Positions 11,062 to 22,193 of a stretch of 64,000 bases of DNA are shown one piece after another. A program made the translations under genes and the position numbers. How positions within the stretch are numbered: the stretch's first letter is position 1; the number at the start of each line of letters is the position of its first letter. This DNA comes from Glossina fuscipes (lineage: Eukaryota > Arthropoda > Insecta > Diptera > Glossinidae), in contig NW_023998471.1 of assembly GCF_014805625.2 (NCBI RefSeq), positions 1,249,263 through 1,313,262 on the forward strand. Reading direction: 5' to 3'. Below the pieces are notes generated by a model, which was given only the letters and a program-made list of their open reading frames with translations, ran no database searches and was not told the DNA's origin.

Positions 11062-14000
11062 ATGGAAGGTCAAGAGCAATCACACACGCAAACTCAAACG
11101 CAATCAATCGTATGGAGTCAGAGTCAGATTGAAAGTCAGCCAATAGCCATAGCCATTGTTTGGGGTCGACTTTATGGCAAGAATGTTAAAATAAAATCTT
11201 TGGGTATGAGAAAGACGCGTTCTAAAATCATTTATGTAAACACGCCCTTTTCTGTTGGTAACAAATTATTGTCTTTCTCGTCTTTGTGTCTATTCTCAAT
11301 GAAGCAAACGATCAAAAATATTCTGATTCTTCTTTATTTATTACATTCTAGATTTAAATATCGAAAGCTTTGCTGTCGGAAGAGGAGAAACCAATGATCT
11401 TATTCTAACAACTAGCGAATTATCTGAAAAGTTTTTAAACCGTATTTCTAAGGAGCATTTTGTAATTAAAAGAATGGGATGTAACCTTTCTCATCCCGTT
11501 TACATAAAGGTAAAAAGTTCCACTGATAGTCCATGCAATGGTTTAAAAATTTATTTTATAGGATCTCTCGCGTAATGGTACATTTGTAAATGGTGAAAAA
11601 ATCGGTATAAATAAACAACGTATTTTACAAAATAATGATATCATTTCATTATCACATCCTACTTATAAAGCATTTGTTTTTGCGGATCTTGGCCCTAAGG
11701 ACCATTTGAATTTTCCTAAAGAAGTAACTTCGAATTATTACATTGACTGTAAATTGGGATCCGGTTCTTTTGGCTTTATACATTTAGTTTATAATCGTCG
11801 CACTTGTGAGATGTTTGCCATGAAAATTGTGAAAAAAAATCCATTGACGACTATCAATAATGAATTCACGAATTTGAATGATCCCAAGCGTGTATTAAAC
11901 GAAGCAAAAATTATGAAAAAACTACGGCATGTAAGTAGTTTTCGTTTTTACCTTAGGATAGAAACTGGATCTTGGATATGCCAGCACAAATTGTTAATTG
12001 TTTGTGGTGCAGAAAAGAGGCAATGCCCCGCTTAAAAGAAAGTAGCTGAAATTCTTTTTCTCTACTTTTATTCTCCATCCATTACTGGATGTGAGCGATC
12101 AAATATTTCTTTTTTTTTACTTATCACGATATTATTATTAACGTAGGCCCAAAAATCTTTTCGGCTCTTTGCTGTGGGTATGACTTACCTTTGGTTCTCG
12201 GCTCTATGTAGGAGTTCACATTTTTCTTCGCCCACTCTACACTGCACTTGAGATTTGAACCCACGACCATTACATTAAGTGAGGTTAAATTAAGGGAAAA
12301 GAACTGGAAAGTATTCAAAGTTGCATTAACCTGTGAGCGGTCTAGGCCGGTCTAGAGTTGTTTGACCACTTTGTAGGCGATATCTTAGTTTTTACGAACG
12401 CAAGCATGTTTACCATCCACTTTACACAGGGAAGCAGATGGGCGGACGTGCTTAAATCGATTTAAAATTTGATGTTCATCATACATATCAACATATATGC
12501 TTTCTGGGATCTCGGAAGTTTCCTCTGCTCTCAAAGCACTGCATAGGCCTTAACAAACGTGGCTAGATTTCCTAAATGAGTTATGCGGAATTCTATCGTT
12601 TCATTGTACTGTAAGTAAACATGATGGGTCAAGTGTCACTTTTCTATATCAAACTGAGAGGGAACTTTTCTATATCAAACAGATGTCCAGATGGCATGAG
12701 ATTAAATCGACTTAGCGAAATTGCGATAATAACATCGTATGTAAAAACAAAAATTTTGATTAAAAGCAACTGCATAACATCTGGACGATCAAATAGTTAT
12801 CTCTAACAATGCACGGGTACAGGTAATGTTCATTTTATTAACTGAAATGAATACCGGTTAATAATGAAAACAAACAACATAACTGTATGTTTACTTACTC
12901 CAATGCGTGCGTTTCACATGCATTTACACACTTTACAAATACAAGTAATTCTAATATCTATGAACATATGTGCCTGTGTATGCGTATGATATTTGTGTTC
13001 AAAAAAAGAGGAAAAAAAAGACAAAAAACTGGTTTTCTATTTTTAGATGCCGTTTTCTTTAACAAAAAGTGTTTTTTAACATTTGTTTTGACACCGGTGG
13101 ATATATTGCATGCACACTTGTGCACTTATGCGCAATCGATAGTCTAAAAAATATTGGCCCATCAGATATTCAGTATTCAGTACATTGACCAAACAAAAGC
13201 CCATCCCATGAGTAAAACAAACTAAGAAAACCGTGAATTGCGGGAAGGACTCTAAGAGCAAAAAGATATTGAAGAAGAACTAGTTTCTCGCCAATTGTAT
13301 GCGAAATGCAATGCTCAATTTCGATGATATTTAAAATTTTTCAATTTTTGAATATTGAAAAGTAAACAAATAAAGTCAACTATTTTTTGGTCGTACAATA
13401 AATTTTTGTGGTCGTATAATAAACTTTTTTGGTCGTATAATAAATTTTTTGGTCGTACAATAAATTTTTTGGTCGTACAATAAATTTTTCTGGTCGTATA
13501 ATAATTTTTTTGGTCGTACAATACATTTTTTGGTCGTACAATAAATTTTCTGGTCGTACAATAAATTTTTTGGTCGTACAATAAATTTTTGTGGTAGAAT
13601 AGCAGAATAATAGGGAAATGCAATAAAAGAACAATGGAATAAGCAAAATTTCTAGAATAAAATGACATCGGTAAAATAAAGAAGTAGAATCATAGAATAA
13701 GAGAGGAATAGAATAATATCCAATAATAGAATAAAAAATAAAGTAAAAAGATAATAGAATAATGAAATAAGAGAATAATAAATCAACAAAACAATATATT
13801 ATGATATAAGGGAACAATAAATACAATAAATTAATAAAATAATAGGGTAATAGAATAACTGAGAAATGGAAGAAAATAATAAGATAATAATAGAATAAGA
13901 AAAAATAGTAGGATAAAATAATGTTGGAATAATAAACCGCACGAAGTAATAAAATGACAGAATAGAATAAGAAAAGAGGTAGACAAATAAAATGAAAGAA

Positions 14001-15409
14001 TAATAGAATAATAAAATAACAAAATAAAGGAGTAGAAGAATAACAGCGTTTACAGAACAACGATTTAACAGGACATTTAAATAATATAATAATAGTATAT
14101 AGTAATACAGCAGCAAAAAGATCGAATTATAGAGTTGTACCGACCGATTGAATAATAGAGTAATAATATTGTAAAATAAAATATGAGTAAAATATAAAAT
14201 AAAAATATTAAAAAAAGAGAAAAATGTTAAAACAAACAAGTAATAGAATGTAGCGCCATATGTACAACTTTTTAATCGTAATACTCTAGAACAAGACAAA
14301 AGGACTAAGAAGAGCCAAAGTCGTCTCTCGTTTTGGCCTCACAGGTTATTGGTTATTGGTCGAGATCCTTGGCTTCCTCGGCCACTCCAGCCACTCCCAA
14401 TTACTTATTTACTTAGGGTTCTTCGCTTTGTTTAGAAATGAGCTATCACCTACAACTATTATGATTCTTTGACTTCAGCTGGCGTAAATACTAAAATTCA
14501 AATGGACCTCAATATAATTTCAATTTTCTTTTTCTTTTTTAATTTATGTCTTTTGTATAAAGCCTTGTGTTGTAAATTTGTATGATATATACGATAAGCC
14601 CGACTCGATGTACATGATTTTAGAATATATGAAAGGCGGAGATTTACTCAACCGTGTTGTGAATAACAAGCGTCTTTCTGAGAAGATCTCGAAACTATAT
14701 TTTTACCAAATCTGCCACGCCGTTAAATACATGCATGATAAAGGTAATCTAAAGATATTACATAATACAATACATGTAATGATAAACTATATCAAAAGGG
14801 ATTACGCACCGTGATCTAAAACCAGATAATATCTTGCTTGCGACTTGTGACGAAGACACCTTAGTAAAGGTTTCCGATTTTGGTTTAAGTAAATTTGCAC
14901 AAAATGATTCAGTTATGAATACTGTATGTGGAACGGTGGTGTATGTAGCGCCGGAGGTATTAGTCAGTGAAAGCCGCGGAGCCTATACTAAAAAAGTTGA
15001 TATCTGGAGCCTAGGCGTGGTACTGTTCACTTGGTAAGTTTCAGGAATAAAGCAAAACATTTCCGATTTTAGTAAATGTATCGTTTTTTCTCCTTTAATT
15101 AGTTTGAGTGGAATGTTACCATTCTCCGATGACTATGGTACACCAGTTAGAGAACAAATTAAAAGAGGAAAATTTCGCTTTATTGGCTCCTCTTGGACAA
15201 CAGTATCAAAAGACGCTATGTCCTTAATTAAAAAACTCCTGGTGGTTGATGCTTTACGTAGACCTTCGATTGAAGAAATCATTCAAGATAATTGGCTTAA
15301 AGATTCGCAAATGCTGTGCACTGCGGATAGATTAATGAAAACGGACAGCCCGGAAATTGAGAATGAAGAGAATTTTATCGAACCACCGGCCAAACGTTTC
15401 AAACTATAA
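11062..15409 (+). CDS. lok: Checkpoint kinase 2 (loki)
   Basis: Six coding exons: 11062-11203, 11352-11509, 11562-11930, 14563-14743, 14799-15033 and 15103-15409. They total 1392 bases (463 aa) with every phase matching. Chk2 is activated by ATM at DNA breaks and drives arrest or apoptosis. The N-terminus is rich in TQ and SQ pairs, the ATM target sites. The FHA domain follows (about residues 30-145; GRGETNDLIL, and DLSRNGTFVNGEKIG). The kinase domain runs from about residue 165 to 430: glycine loop LGSGSFGFI, lysine in FAMKIVKK, catalytic HRDLKPDN, DFG in VSDFGLSKF, then APE. The C-terminus ends in basic PPAKRFKL, a likely nuclear signal. One oddity: the activation loop reads CGTVVYVAPE where Chk2 kinases usually have CGTP. 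The length is close to fly Loki. Intron 3 is 2.6 kb; the last three are under 75 bp or nearly so. Confidence 0.95.
12120..12560. repeat. Family D-like dispersed repeat in lok intron 3
   Basis: The stretch shares TTTGTAGGCGATATCTTAG, a GGACGTGCTTAAATCGATTT block and TCTCGGAAGTTTCC with the copies at 16490-17310 and 49130-50110. It is rearranged and non-coding. A TTTGAACCCACGACCAT block in it recurs in diverged form near 43590. Confidence 0.6.
13381..13592. repeat. Minisatellite of ten 20-21 bp units in lok intron 3
   Basis: Ten copies of GGTCGTACAATAAATTTTTT occur with small variants (TAC/TAT, and TTTG or TTTC ends). Most units are 21 bases, a multiple of three, so all three minus-strand frames stay open and give artificial 7-residue repeats. 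This explains the long minus-strand ORFs here; I do not regard them as genes. Confidence 0.95.
13593..14280. repeat. A-rich cryptic simple repeat
   Basis: For nearly 700 bases the plus strand is built of irregular AATAGAATAAT-like words and is poor in C, directly abutting the minisatellite. It has no constant unit. It lies within lok intron 3 and looks like a decayed simple repeat or the expanded tail of a mobile element. Confidence 0.75.
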
Positions 15410-15689
15410 AAGTTTAGACATAATTCCCCACAAGAGCTTTTAAAACTTAATTTAGACTAATTCCGTAATCAGTACTTGGTTTAATTTTAGCAGTTAAAAT
15501 GCGTTTGACGAAATGATCGATCAACTTGGACTTGTATTGTTTTGTAGACGTTCCTTAAACCTAACGTTCAAGTTTCAGATTTTCTATCAAACTGTCATAT
15601 GTTTGAAGTAAAGTGCTTTATTTTCGTAAAATCTGTTAAGGAAGTTATTTTTTAGATATGAATATTTGAATGTTTTTTTTTGTTTTTCC

Positions 15690-15989
15690 TCAATAAAATA
15701 TAAAACTGTATGTACGTCTCACGTCCCTGAGGAACTCTTCAAGCTTTCGTTTTAATGGCTGAATGTGCAGATTTTTGAATATTTCACCATCAGGGGCGAA
15801 CGGTATGAATTCGTCTTCTTCATTGGTCGGCGCTTCAAGGTCGTACCGCAGTTCATCGATGAGCAGGTAGTCGTTCTTCTCTTCGACTGCTTCTGACCAA
15901 CACTCCTCCTGTACGTTCCGTAGTCTGTTGGTCAGCGCCGTTATTTCTACGGACGATCGGCATCTCCTGCTGGTATTGTCGGCTGCCAT
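15690..15989 (-). CDS. Hypothetical 99-aa protein, GC-rich ORF
   Basis: A single open frame starts at ATG 15989 (CAACATGG context) and ends at TGA 15692-15690. The protein is hydrophilic, with acidic DLEAPTNEEDEF in the centre and basic PLKRKLEEFLRDVRRTY near the end. The block from about 15710 to 16040 is clearly richer in G and C than its surroundings, and its edges are sharp. A second minus-strand frame (16083-15853, internal MQGKPRSVGK) is open over part of the same block, so the frame is not certain. I recognise neither product. It could be a small gene, a fragment of a mobile element, or a retrocopy. A TATATATAAG sequence lies just upstream near 16050. Confidence 0.4.
   Translation of the reverse strand: MAADNTSRRCRSSVEITALTNRLRNVQEECWSEAVEEKNDYLLIDELRYDLEAPTNEEDEFIPFAPDGEIFKNLHIQPLKRKLEEFLRDVRRTYSFIFY
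15692..15697 (+). terminator. Poly(A) signal of lok
   Basis: AATAAA lies 283 bases after the lok stop. It overlaps the last codons of the minus-strand ORF at 15690-15989, so the two transcripts, if both exist, overlap tail to tail. Confidence 0.5.
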
Positions 15990-16489
15990 GTTGTTGAAAA
16001 ATCTTTCCAACAGATCTTGGCTTACCCTGCATGGCGCGATTGTTATATAATCTTATATATATAAATGTATAAAAAAAGAGCATTTATTTCCCCTTGAACG
16101 TCTCCTGACTAGTTTTATTCAATTTTTAGAGACCTGGCGTTCGATTTTCGCATATTTTTGAACATTTTGTGTTAATTCTTCGCATCATATTCAAAGGTAA
16201 AAATATCTCTTAAAATTAACTTAACCTCTTAGTATTTGAAATACGAAAGAAAAAATTTGGAATTTGTTAGGGTTTTTTTTCCATAACCACCCAGTTACAA
16301 AAGGGTATGAACAAAATATAATAAAGGAACCGTATTTGCGAATTTCTACTCAGACATTTCGACATCTAAGCTGCTCCCTGCTTTGGTCGCCTAGCCCTAA
16401 TCGACACATCGCTGAGAGAAAAACAAGTCTCTAATGTAAAAGACTCCGGCTATTGCTTAATGAGCCGTTCTGATGACATACGAGCTAAG

Positions 16490-17310
16490 TGAAACGTATT
16501 TAATAACAAGTAGGAAAATTATATTCGGCCGTGACCAATCTTTACTATCGCGCGGCTCATTTTTTCTGCCTTCAAAATAAAAGTTTTTTGGCATAGGCAT
16601 GTGGGTGTTGTAGGCGAGTCCTTTGAAACCTGTAGGTCACTTACAAATTCTTTCGCAAATTTGTAGGCGATTTCTTCGTTTTTGCTAACGGAAGAATCTT
16701 TACCACAGATATAACACATAGTGTGGCAGACGAACAAATGGACATGCTTAGGGCATTCCAAATTTGCAGCTGGCCGAGAAATGGTATATTGAATAGGGTT
16801 TGTGAAGCTTGTTACTGCGCGTTATGAAGGTATTGAAAAAAATTAAATTTTGAGACACTATAATATTGGGTTGGCATGGTCAATATATTCCATTTTTGTA
16901 CAGCATCGCCTTTGCGCATTTGCTATAGTTTATAAGTAATGAGCAAAAAAAGCAATTTTTTATTCCCTTTGAAGAACAGAGATACTCTCAGTTTACTTGG
17001 TGCTGTGCGCGTGTCCTTCGGTCGATGTGACCTCCTTTCAATACCAACCTGCGTGCAGGAACATCCAATGTTTCTGTGCAACTATGAGGTTGATAGTATC
17101 ATATTTGGGACCAGTACAATCTTGAAAACAGACATTGCACAGACGCGTGGACAGCCAGAGTGGCAGGCGGCCATGCCTAAATCGATTTGGAATTCGATAC
17201 TGACCAAAAATATCTACACTTTGTATAGTCTCGGAAGCTTTCTTCTTGGTGATGCAGACTTTTTGACAAAATGAATATATCCTTCATCCTTCGATGATGC
17301 ATATAAAAAA
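16490..17310. repeat. Dispersed repeat family D, longest copy in this part
   Basis: It begins AACAAGTAGGAAAATTATAT, a start shared in varied form at 44245 and 49135. It passes through blocks shared with the other copies (CCAACCTGCGTGCAGGAACA, CATGCCTAAATCGATTT, TAGTCTCGGAAGC) and ends in a short hairpin, ATCCTTCGATGAT, near 17285. No coding region was found, so it looks like a non-autonomous element. Its last 85 bases are also the first 85 bases of the window. Confidence 0.75.
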
Positions 17311-19385
17311 TATCTATCTATCTATCCTTTAGAAGCCGTCAAAGCCGATAAGTTTTAAAGCCGAAAATTGATTAGTGAACTATCTACAACAATGTTAACC
17401 AAAAAGAACCGTGCTTAAAGTGACTAAGTGACAAAGTTATTAAAAGGTCACAAAACCTCTGTTAGCATCAGCAGAAAATCTTGCTGGCGGGATTGGTCAA
17501 GCAAAAAAAAAGGATTTCCGAAAAAGAGTTACAGCTCTTTGAGAGAACATTGATCCGATCATATGCTATTCACAGCTAGTAAAACTGTAGTGAAAGCTAG
17601 ATCGAGAGGACAGCATTCCACCAGGATATTAATATACTAAAAATTGCTATCACGACTTCTAAGAAGTAAGGAAGGAATAACCTTGCTAGTGGAATAAGGC
17701 AGAAAAAAATCGTTAAAGCAGATGGAAAATATATAGAAACTGACTATAATTCTTTTTTCATTTTGTCATTGTTGTTTTGATTAACTAGGAACTAATAAAA
17801 TTTGGAATAACATGAAAGTTGCTGTTTTAGATGAAAAACATTGATTTTTTTTTCTTTTTTTTTGGAGAAAGCTCTTAACAGTTTTTCCTGTACTCTCTTA
17901 CACTTTTCCTCCCAAAACAAAAAAAAAACAAAACCATAAAATCCTGGACTCCATTGTAAGGCAATGTTTATTATGCATAGAAAATGTATACAAATTGTTC
18001 GTTTTCTCTTACAGTCTTCTATTCTGATAAATAATTATCAAAAAGAAAAACAAAAAAAAAAAAAAGAAACGGAAAAAAAACGAAAGCATGAAAAAAGTTC
18101 ACTGGTTTGTAATCGTGCTTCTCTGTTGTTGTTTATCGGAAAACAATAACAGTAAACGTTGCCAATTATACAATGGTATGAAAAACGTAGGCGGTCCTAC
18201 CAAAATAAACAACAAAGAGTAACGCATTCTTAAGTTTGATATTTGAAAAATTTGCGACGAACATATGTATCCAAGCGTGTATATAAAAGCGCATTAAAAA
18301 GAAAGAGAAAATCTCTTTCCTCACATTAAACGTTACAAGGAGCGAGATAACCTCTGTACGCAGTAAGTGTTTTACTTAACAACTACACATATAATTGGAT
18401 TGTATACAACAGATACAAAACCAAACGCTCGCGCGCAATAGTATCCAAATAATAATGCTTACACATTACACACACTATCAATAATGCAATTCTAGCGTGT
18501 TTTTTTCCAAAAAAAAACCTATTGCAATGCATAACGAATGTCAAATTACTTGTTATTCTAACATATTGTGAGAATGTCATTCAATACTTAAGTTTTAGCG
18601 TAGCGTACCATTTGTCGTCAATCGTTAGCCATATGGTATTGAAAAGATTTGGACAGTTTAGTCGGATTGAAAAAATCTGTTTTCAATTCTCATATATTTC
18701 CCGTAGGACGAAATGTCCCTAAGTGGAGTTTGCATATTAAATATAAGATAGATCCGATCATAGCCTGCCCTAAACTAATTCGAATCACTTTTGGTAATTC
18801 CAAGATTCATGATGCAGGTTCTATTAGTTTATTTTTGTAGTAGTACTAGAATGATTAGAAAAAGAGATCCCTTCTTCACAACACAGAAGATGTTTATTTT
18901 TAAGGTAATTTCTTTAAAAAAAAAAACCTTTCAATTCAAATTTTATTTTTCCATTTTTTTTTTATATTTCGCTGCCCTTCAGTGGATTTTGAATAATGTT
19001 TCAAAAATTATTTTATTTTTTCCTTTTTAATATAATAAAGAAAAATGCGATCTGCAAAACCATACGGTCAAGAATTCGTTTTAAAAATATTTATTGAAAT
19101 GTTCTTTTAAATATATCAGTAATGTGTAAAAGAGAAAAAATTGCCAATAATTTTGTGCTGACAAGACAGCATTACTCCGTAAATTATTATGTGTTTAGTT
19201 AATGAAGAAAACAAGCTTTCGAAAATATCGCAACGAGAAGTAATAAGCCAACAAAAATGAGCTTTTCTTGATTTTTTCTACAAGCTTAGAATATTTCTTA
19301 TTACGGTCCATATCCGTGACAAACCAACTATGGAACCAATGGCAAAGAAATCAGCAAAAGTTTGAAAATAATAGTAAAAAGCAAA
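17227..19385. repeat. Direct duplication, copy 2 (2.2 kb, non-coding)
   Basis: It matches 1-2213 throughout. Differences include the missing 73 bases after position 17735, an extra 15 bases near 19045 (containing ATGCGATCTGC), and scattered substitutions. The left end continues without a break into the family D repeat; the right end falls in an AT tract (19386-19445). No gene is visible in it. Confidence 0.95.
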
Positions 19386-19417
<32 letters not shown>

Positions 19418-22193
19418 CATATATTATATTATATTATATATATTATTTGCTGAGGCTGCTCATAGGCATGTGTGTGTGGTATGGGCGTTCATGTTTTATC
19501 GTTATTTATCGTTATTTGCTGAATTGTTGTTCATTTAAAACGATTACATATTTTTTTAAACTCATTTTAATAAAACCGCTAAAGGACTTTATGAACAGTC
19601 GTTTTCTTCAATCTTCAAGGTGGATAATTATCCGCTATCTTACTAAACTATTTAAATTAATTTGAATTTTTCTCGATAGGAAAGCGAACGCATAAGAATC
19701 AATTTAAAAATATAATTTTCCAAGTACAATAACGCATGCAGCGCATTAAATTAGCTATTTTGTCTTAGTCGATAAAGATTTAATATTTTTGTCCGCTTTT
19801 TGAGGTTTTTTTTGATTTGTAAAAGAAGAGTGGAAATTGAGAGAGATTGAGAAAACCTGTTGGTCTGTTTACAATGGATAAAAATTGAGAGCCAAAAAAT
19901 TTGCAGAGATATCGCTTTGGTTTACTTTTTCATTGCATTCTTTAGCCACGGCTTCGTGCACATCGAAGGTGGCTGCGCCAAAATCTAATCAAACACTTTT
20001 CAAAACCGTATTGTTGAACAAAGTGAGTACTTTAGATTTTTTGAGTGATGGTGAGCCAAGTTAATCACCTTTTACCGCCTCTTTGTATACTTGTGAAATG
20101 GCTTTGTTGAAACTAATAATTGCTTTGAGTTAAGTTTTGGATAAAACGGCTAAGTGCCGTTATCTTGTTTTTTTCTTTACGTCGTTTATTAGAAAACATC
20201 AGACAAAGTTTCTTTCAATAAATGCAAATTAAAACATCTCCGAGCAAGAAAAATATCCCAAAACATAAATTTCCCCGACCATGAAAAATTCCCGGAGAGG
20301 TTGACATCAAAGCTTAGATATAATACAAAGATTTTGGAAAACCATTTCGTGTACACATTACTGGTGGCATATAACGACTCTTATCTATACAATAGCGTTT
20401 AAATTACTCAATCGATATTTGGGAAATTTGCAAGTAAGTGTCAATGATTAATGATTGAATGTATCTCAAGTGAGAAATTATTCACAATGTGCTCCTTACC
20501 TTTCTATAACAGATGAAATTTCGTGTTCAGTTTCTTTTTTAACCAGATCTCAAGGATCGACTTTTAAGAGATGCAACAATTATTAATAAATTATTTTATG
20601 AGGAAATAAAATGCACCGATGTTCTAACTTGCATGGTCTCATTTCCTCATTGGTATGATGTTTTTCCACCATTTATTGAAAACAACTCTGTTTTCTCTCT
20701 ATTCACAACATAAGGTACTTTTTTTGTAAACCATGTAAAGAAGCTAACGGCTTTTAGTAAAAAATCAAAACCATTTTACAAGCCTACAAAGAAGTTGTAC
20801 GAAGTGAATAATTAAAAACAAAAAAAATTAAAAAAAGAATTTAATAAGGTTAAAATTTACAAGGAGAAATTTTTGAAACATGTTCATTAAAGTGAAATAA
20901 GAAAAATCTCAAAAAATTATAAATGATAAAAAAAATTTTATATTGTTATGTATTAAAACACCTTAGAAAAAAGTAGTTTATTAAAATATAAAGCATTTAA
21001 TAAGTTAAATGATTGTAAGGAATTTAATAATAAAAGTTGAATAAATTAAATACCCATATATAAGCGTTCTAGGATGTAATAGCATTGTTCACGTAAGAAA
21101 AAAAAGAAGAAATGGTACCTTTACGCGTTGAAAGTATATTGCAAACTCGATTTGCTGATCATTTCGTGCTAGCACATTCAAATGTACCAGTTGCCCAGTT
21201 GAAAACTATCGCTGATACTCAATTTTTATCCCCGTGATCAGAGGGAATGTTACGTATGTGGATAAATAAAATCAATCAATCACACTCAAACCTACAAACC
21301 TACCTACGTGGCCGCATATGCTTCGAAATAATCCGCTTTTTATTATCAATTCGAGTAAATCTGGCAAAACGTGCTCATTCTTGCCATCTTTATGTAGTAA
21401 TGATTATTCTAATATACACACTTTAGAACCGTCCTATGGGCCGATAGCCATTCGGCTGCGTTGGTAATGCTGGTACAGTACTGTCAAATTTCGGATAAAT
21501 TTCGCAGTTGAACAAATTATAAGCTTAGGCTGTTTATTTGTGTAATACAGTTAGTACAGTAAGAAAAAAAAGAAGAACCAGCGGGTGTGTTGAAGGCAGT
21601 CAGCTATTTGCTAGGACGAAAAATTTCATACAAGTTATTGTACAATTTAGAAAGGGAGATGAATAATTATATGCTCAGCTGACTCTGCAGTGTTGCACTC
21701 GTCACAGATGTCAGATGGAATTGTCTTGATCATTTTTAAGTATACGTTATGAGTGATTGCCCAAGACTTTGTTGATCGTCTTACTTTCCCATGATGTAAA
21801 TTTGCCCTCTGGCAGGGAGGTCAGGAAAAGATGAATTTTATAAAAAAAACACCATCATTTTTTTCCCGAGCGTTTTCCTGATATTCATTCTTCCATTCTT
21901 CCGAATTTGGTAGAGAGCATCGTTGGGAAGATAATTGATGGAAGGGATTGTACCATCAAATTGAGGTTCGTGCGCGCGCATATCGTTGCTTATATAAAGA
22001 TTCAACATTTTTGGCGATTTTTTAAGTTCAAAAAATTTTAAGTTGTTATATTTAAACTGTCATAAGCTTGCTGCCTTTCTGTTTTCTCTTTAACTTTTAC
22101 TTTTATTTATTTATGAGACATCCTGTGTTTGAGTAGATGAAAGTTATTCACTTTTTATATATAAGAAAAATCAAGAAAGTTAGGTTACAAGGA
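19386..22193. other. Spacer upstream of Gcn1
   Basis: It starts with a 60-base AT microsatellite. A 41-codon ORF at 21112-21237 (starting MVPLRVESILQTRF) has a real ATG and is less AT-biased than its surroundings, but no homologue comes to mind. GTAAGAAAAAAAAGAAGAA occurs at both 21093 and 21557. A LINE remnant sits near 21640-21880. The last few hundred bases should hold the Gcn1 promoter. Confidence 0.45.
21640..21880 (-). mobile_element. 3' remnant of a non-LTR retrotransposon
   Basis: Read on the minus strand, the stretch gives a peptide with KSWAITHNVYLKMIK, then CDECNTAESAEHII. The cysteine and histidine pattern after HN.YL is typical of the end of ORF2 in LINEs that carry RNase H. Stops and frameshifts surround it. 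Only about 240 bases are recognisable. Confidence 0.55.

Noticed and set aside
12250..12280. TTTGAACCCACGACC resembling a tRNA T-loop
   Set aside because: No acceptor stem or anticodon arm can be drawn. A diverged form recurs near 43590 as part of a repeat.
13381..13592. CRISPR-like array of spaced repeats
   Set aside because: The units are directly abutting with no unique spacers, and the genome is eukaryotic.
13380..14299. Long minus-strand ORFs of 226 and 166 codons
   Set aside because: They come from the 21-bp minisatellite and the A-rich quasi-repeat, which lack stops on that strand. The products are low-complexity Phe/Tyr/Leu strings.
16519..16761. Cys-rich minus-strand ORF that resembles a small zinc-finger protein
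   Set aside because: The sequence is part of dispersed repeat family D, and parts recur in other copies with broken frames.
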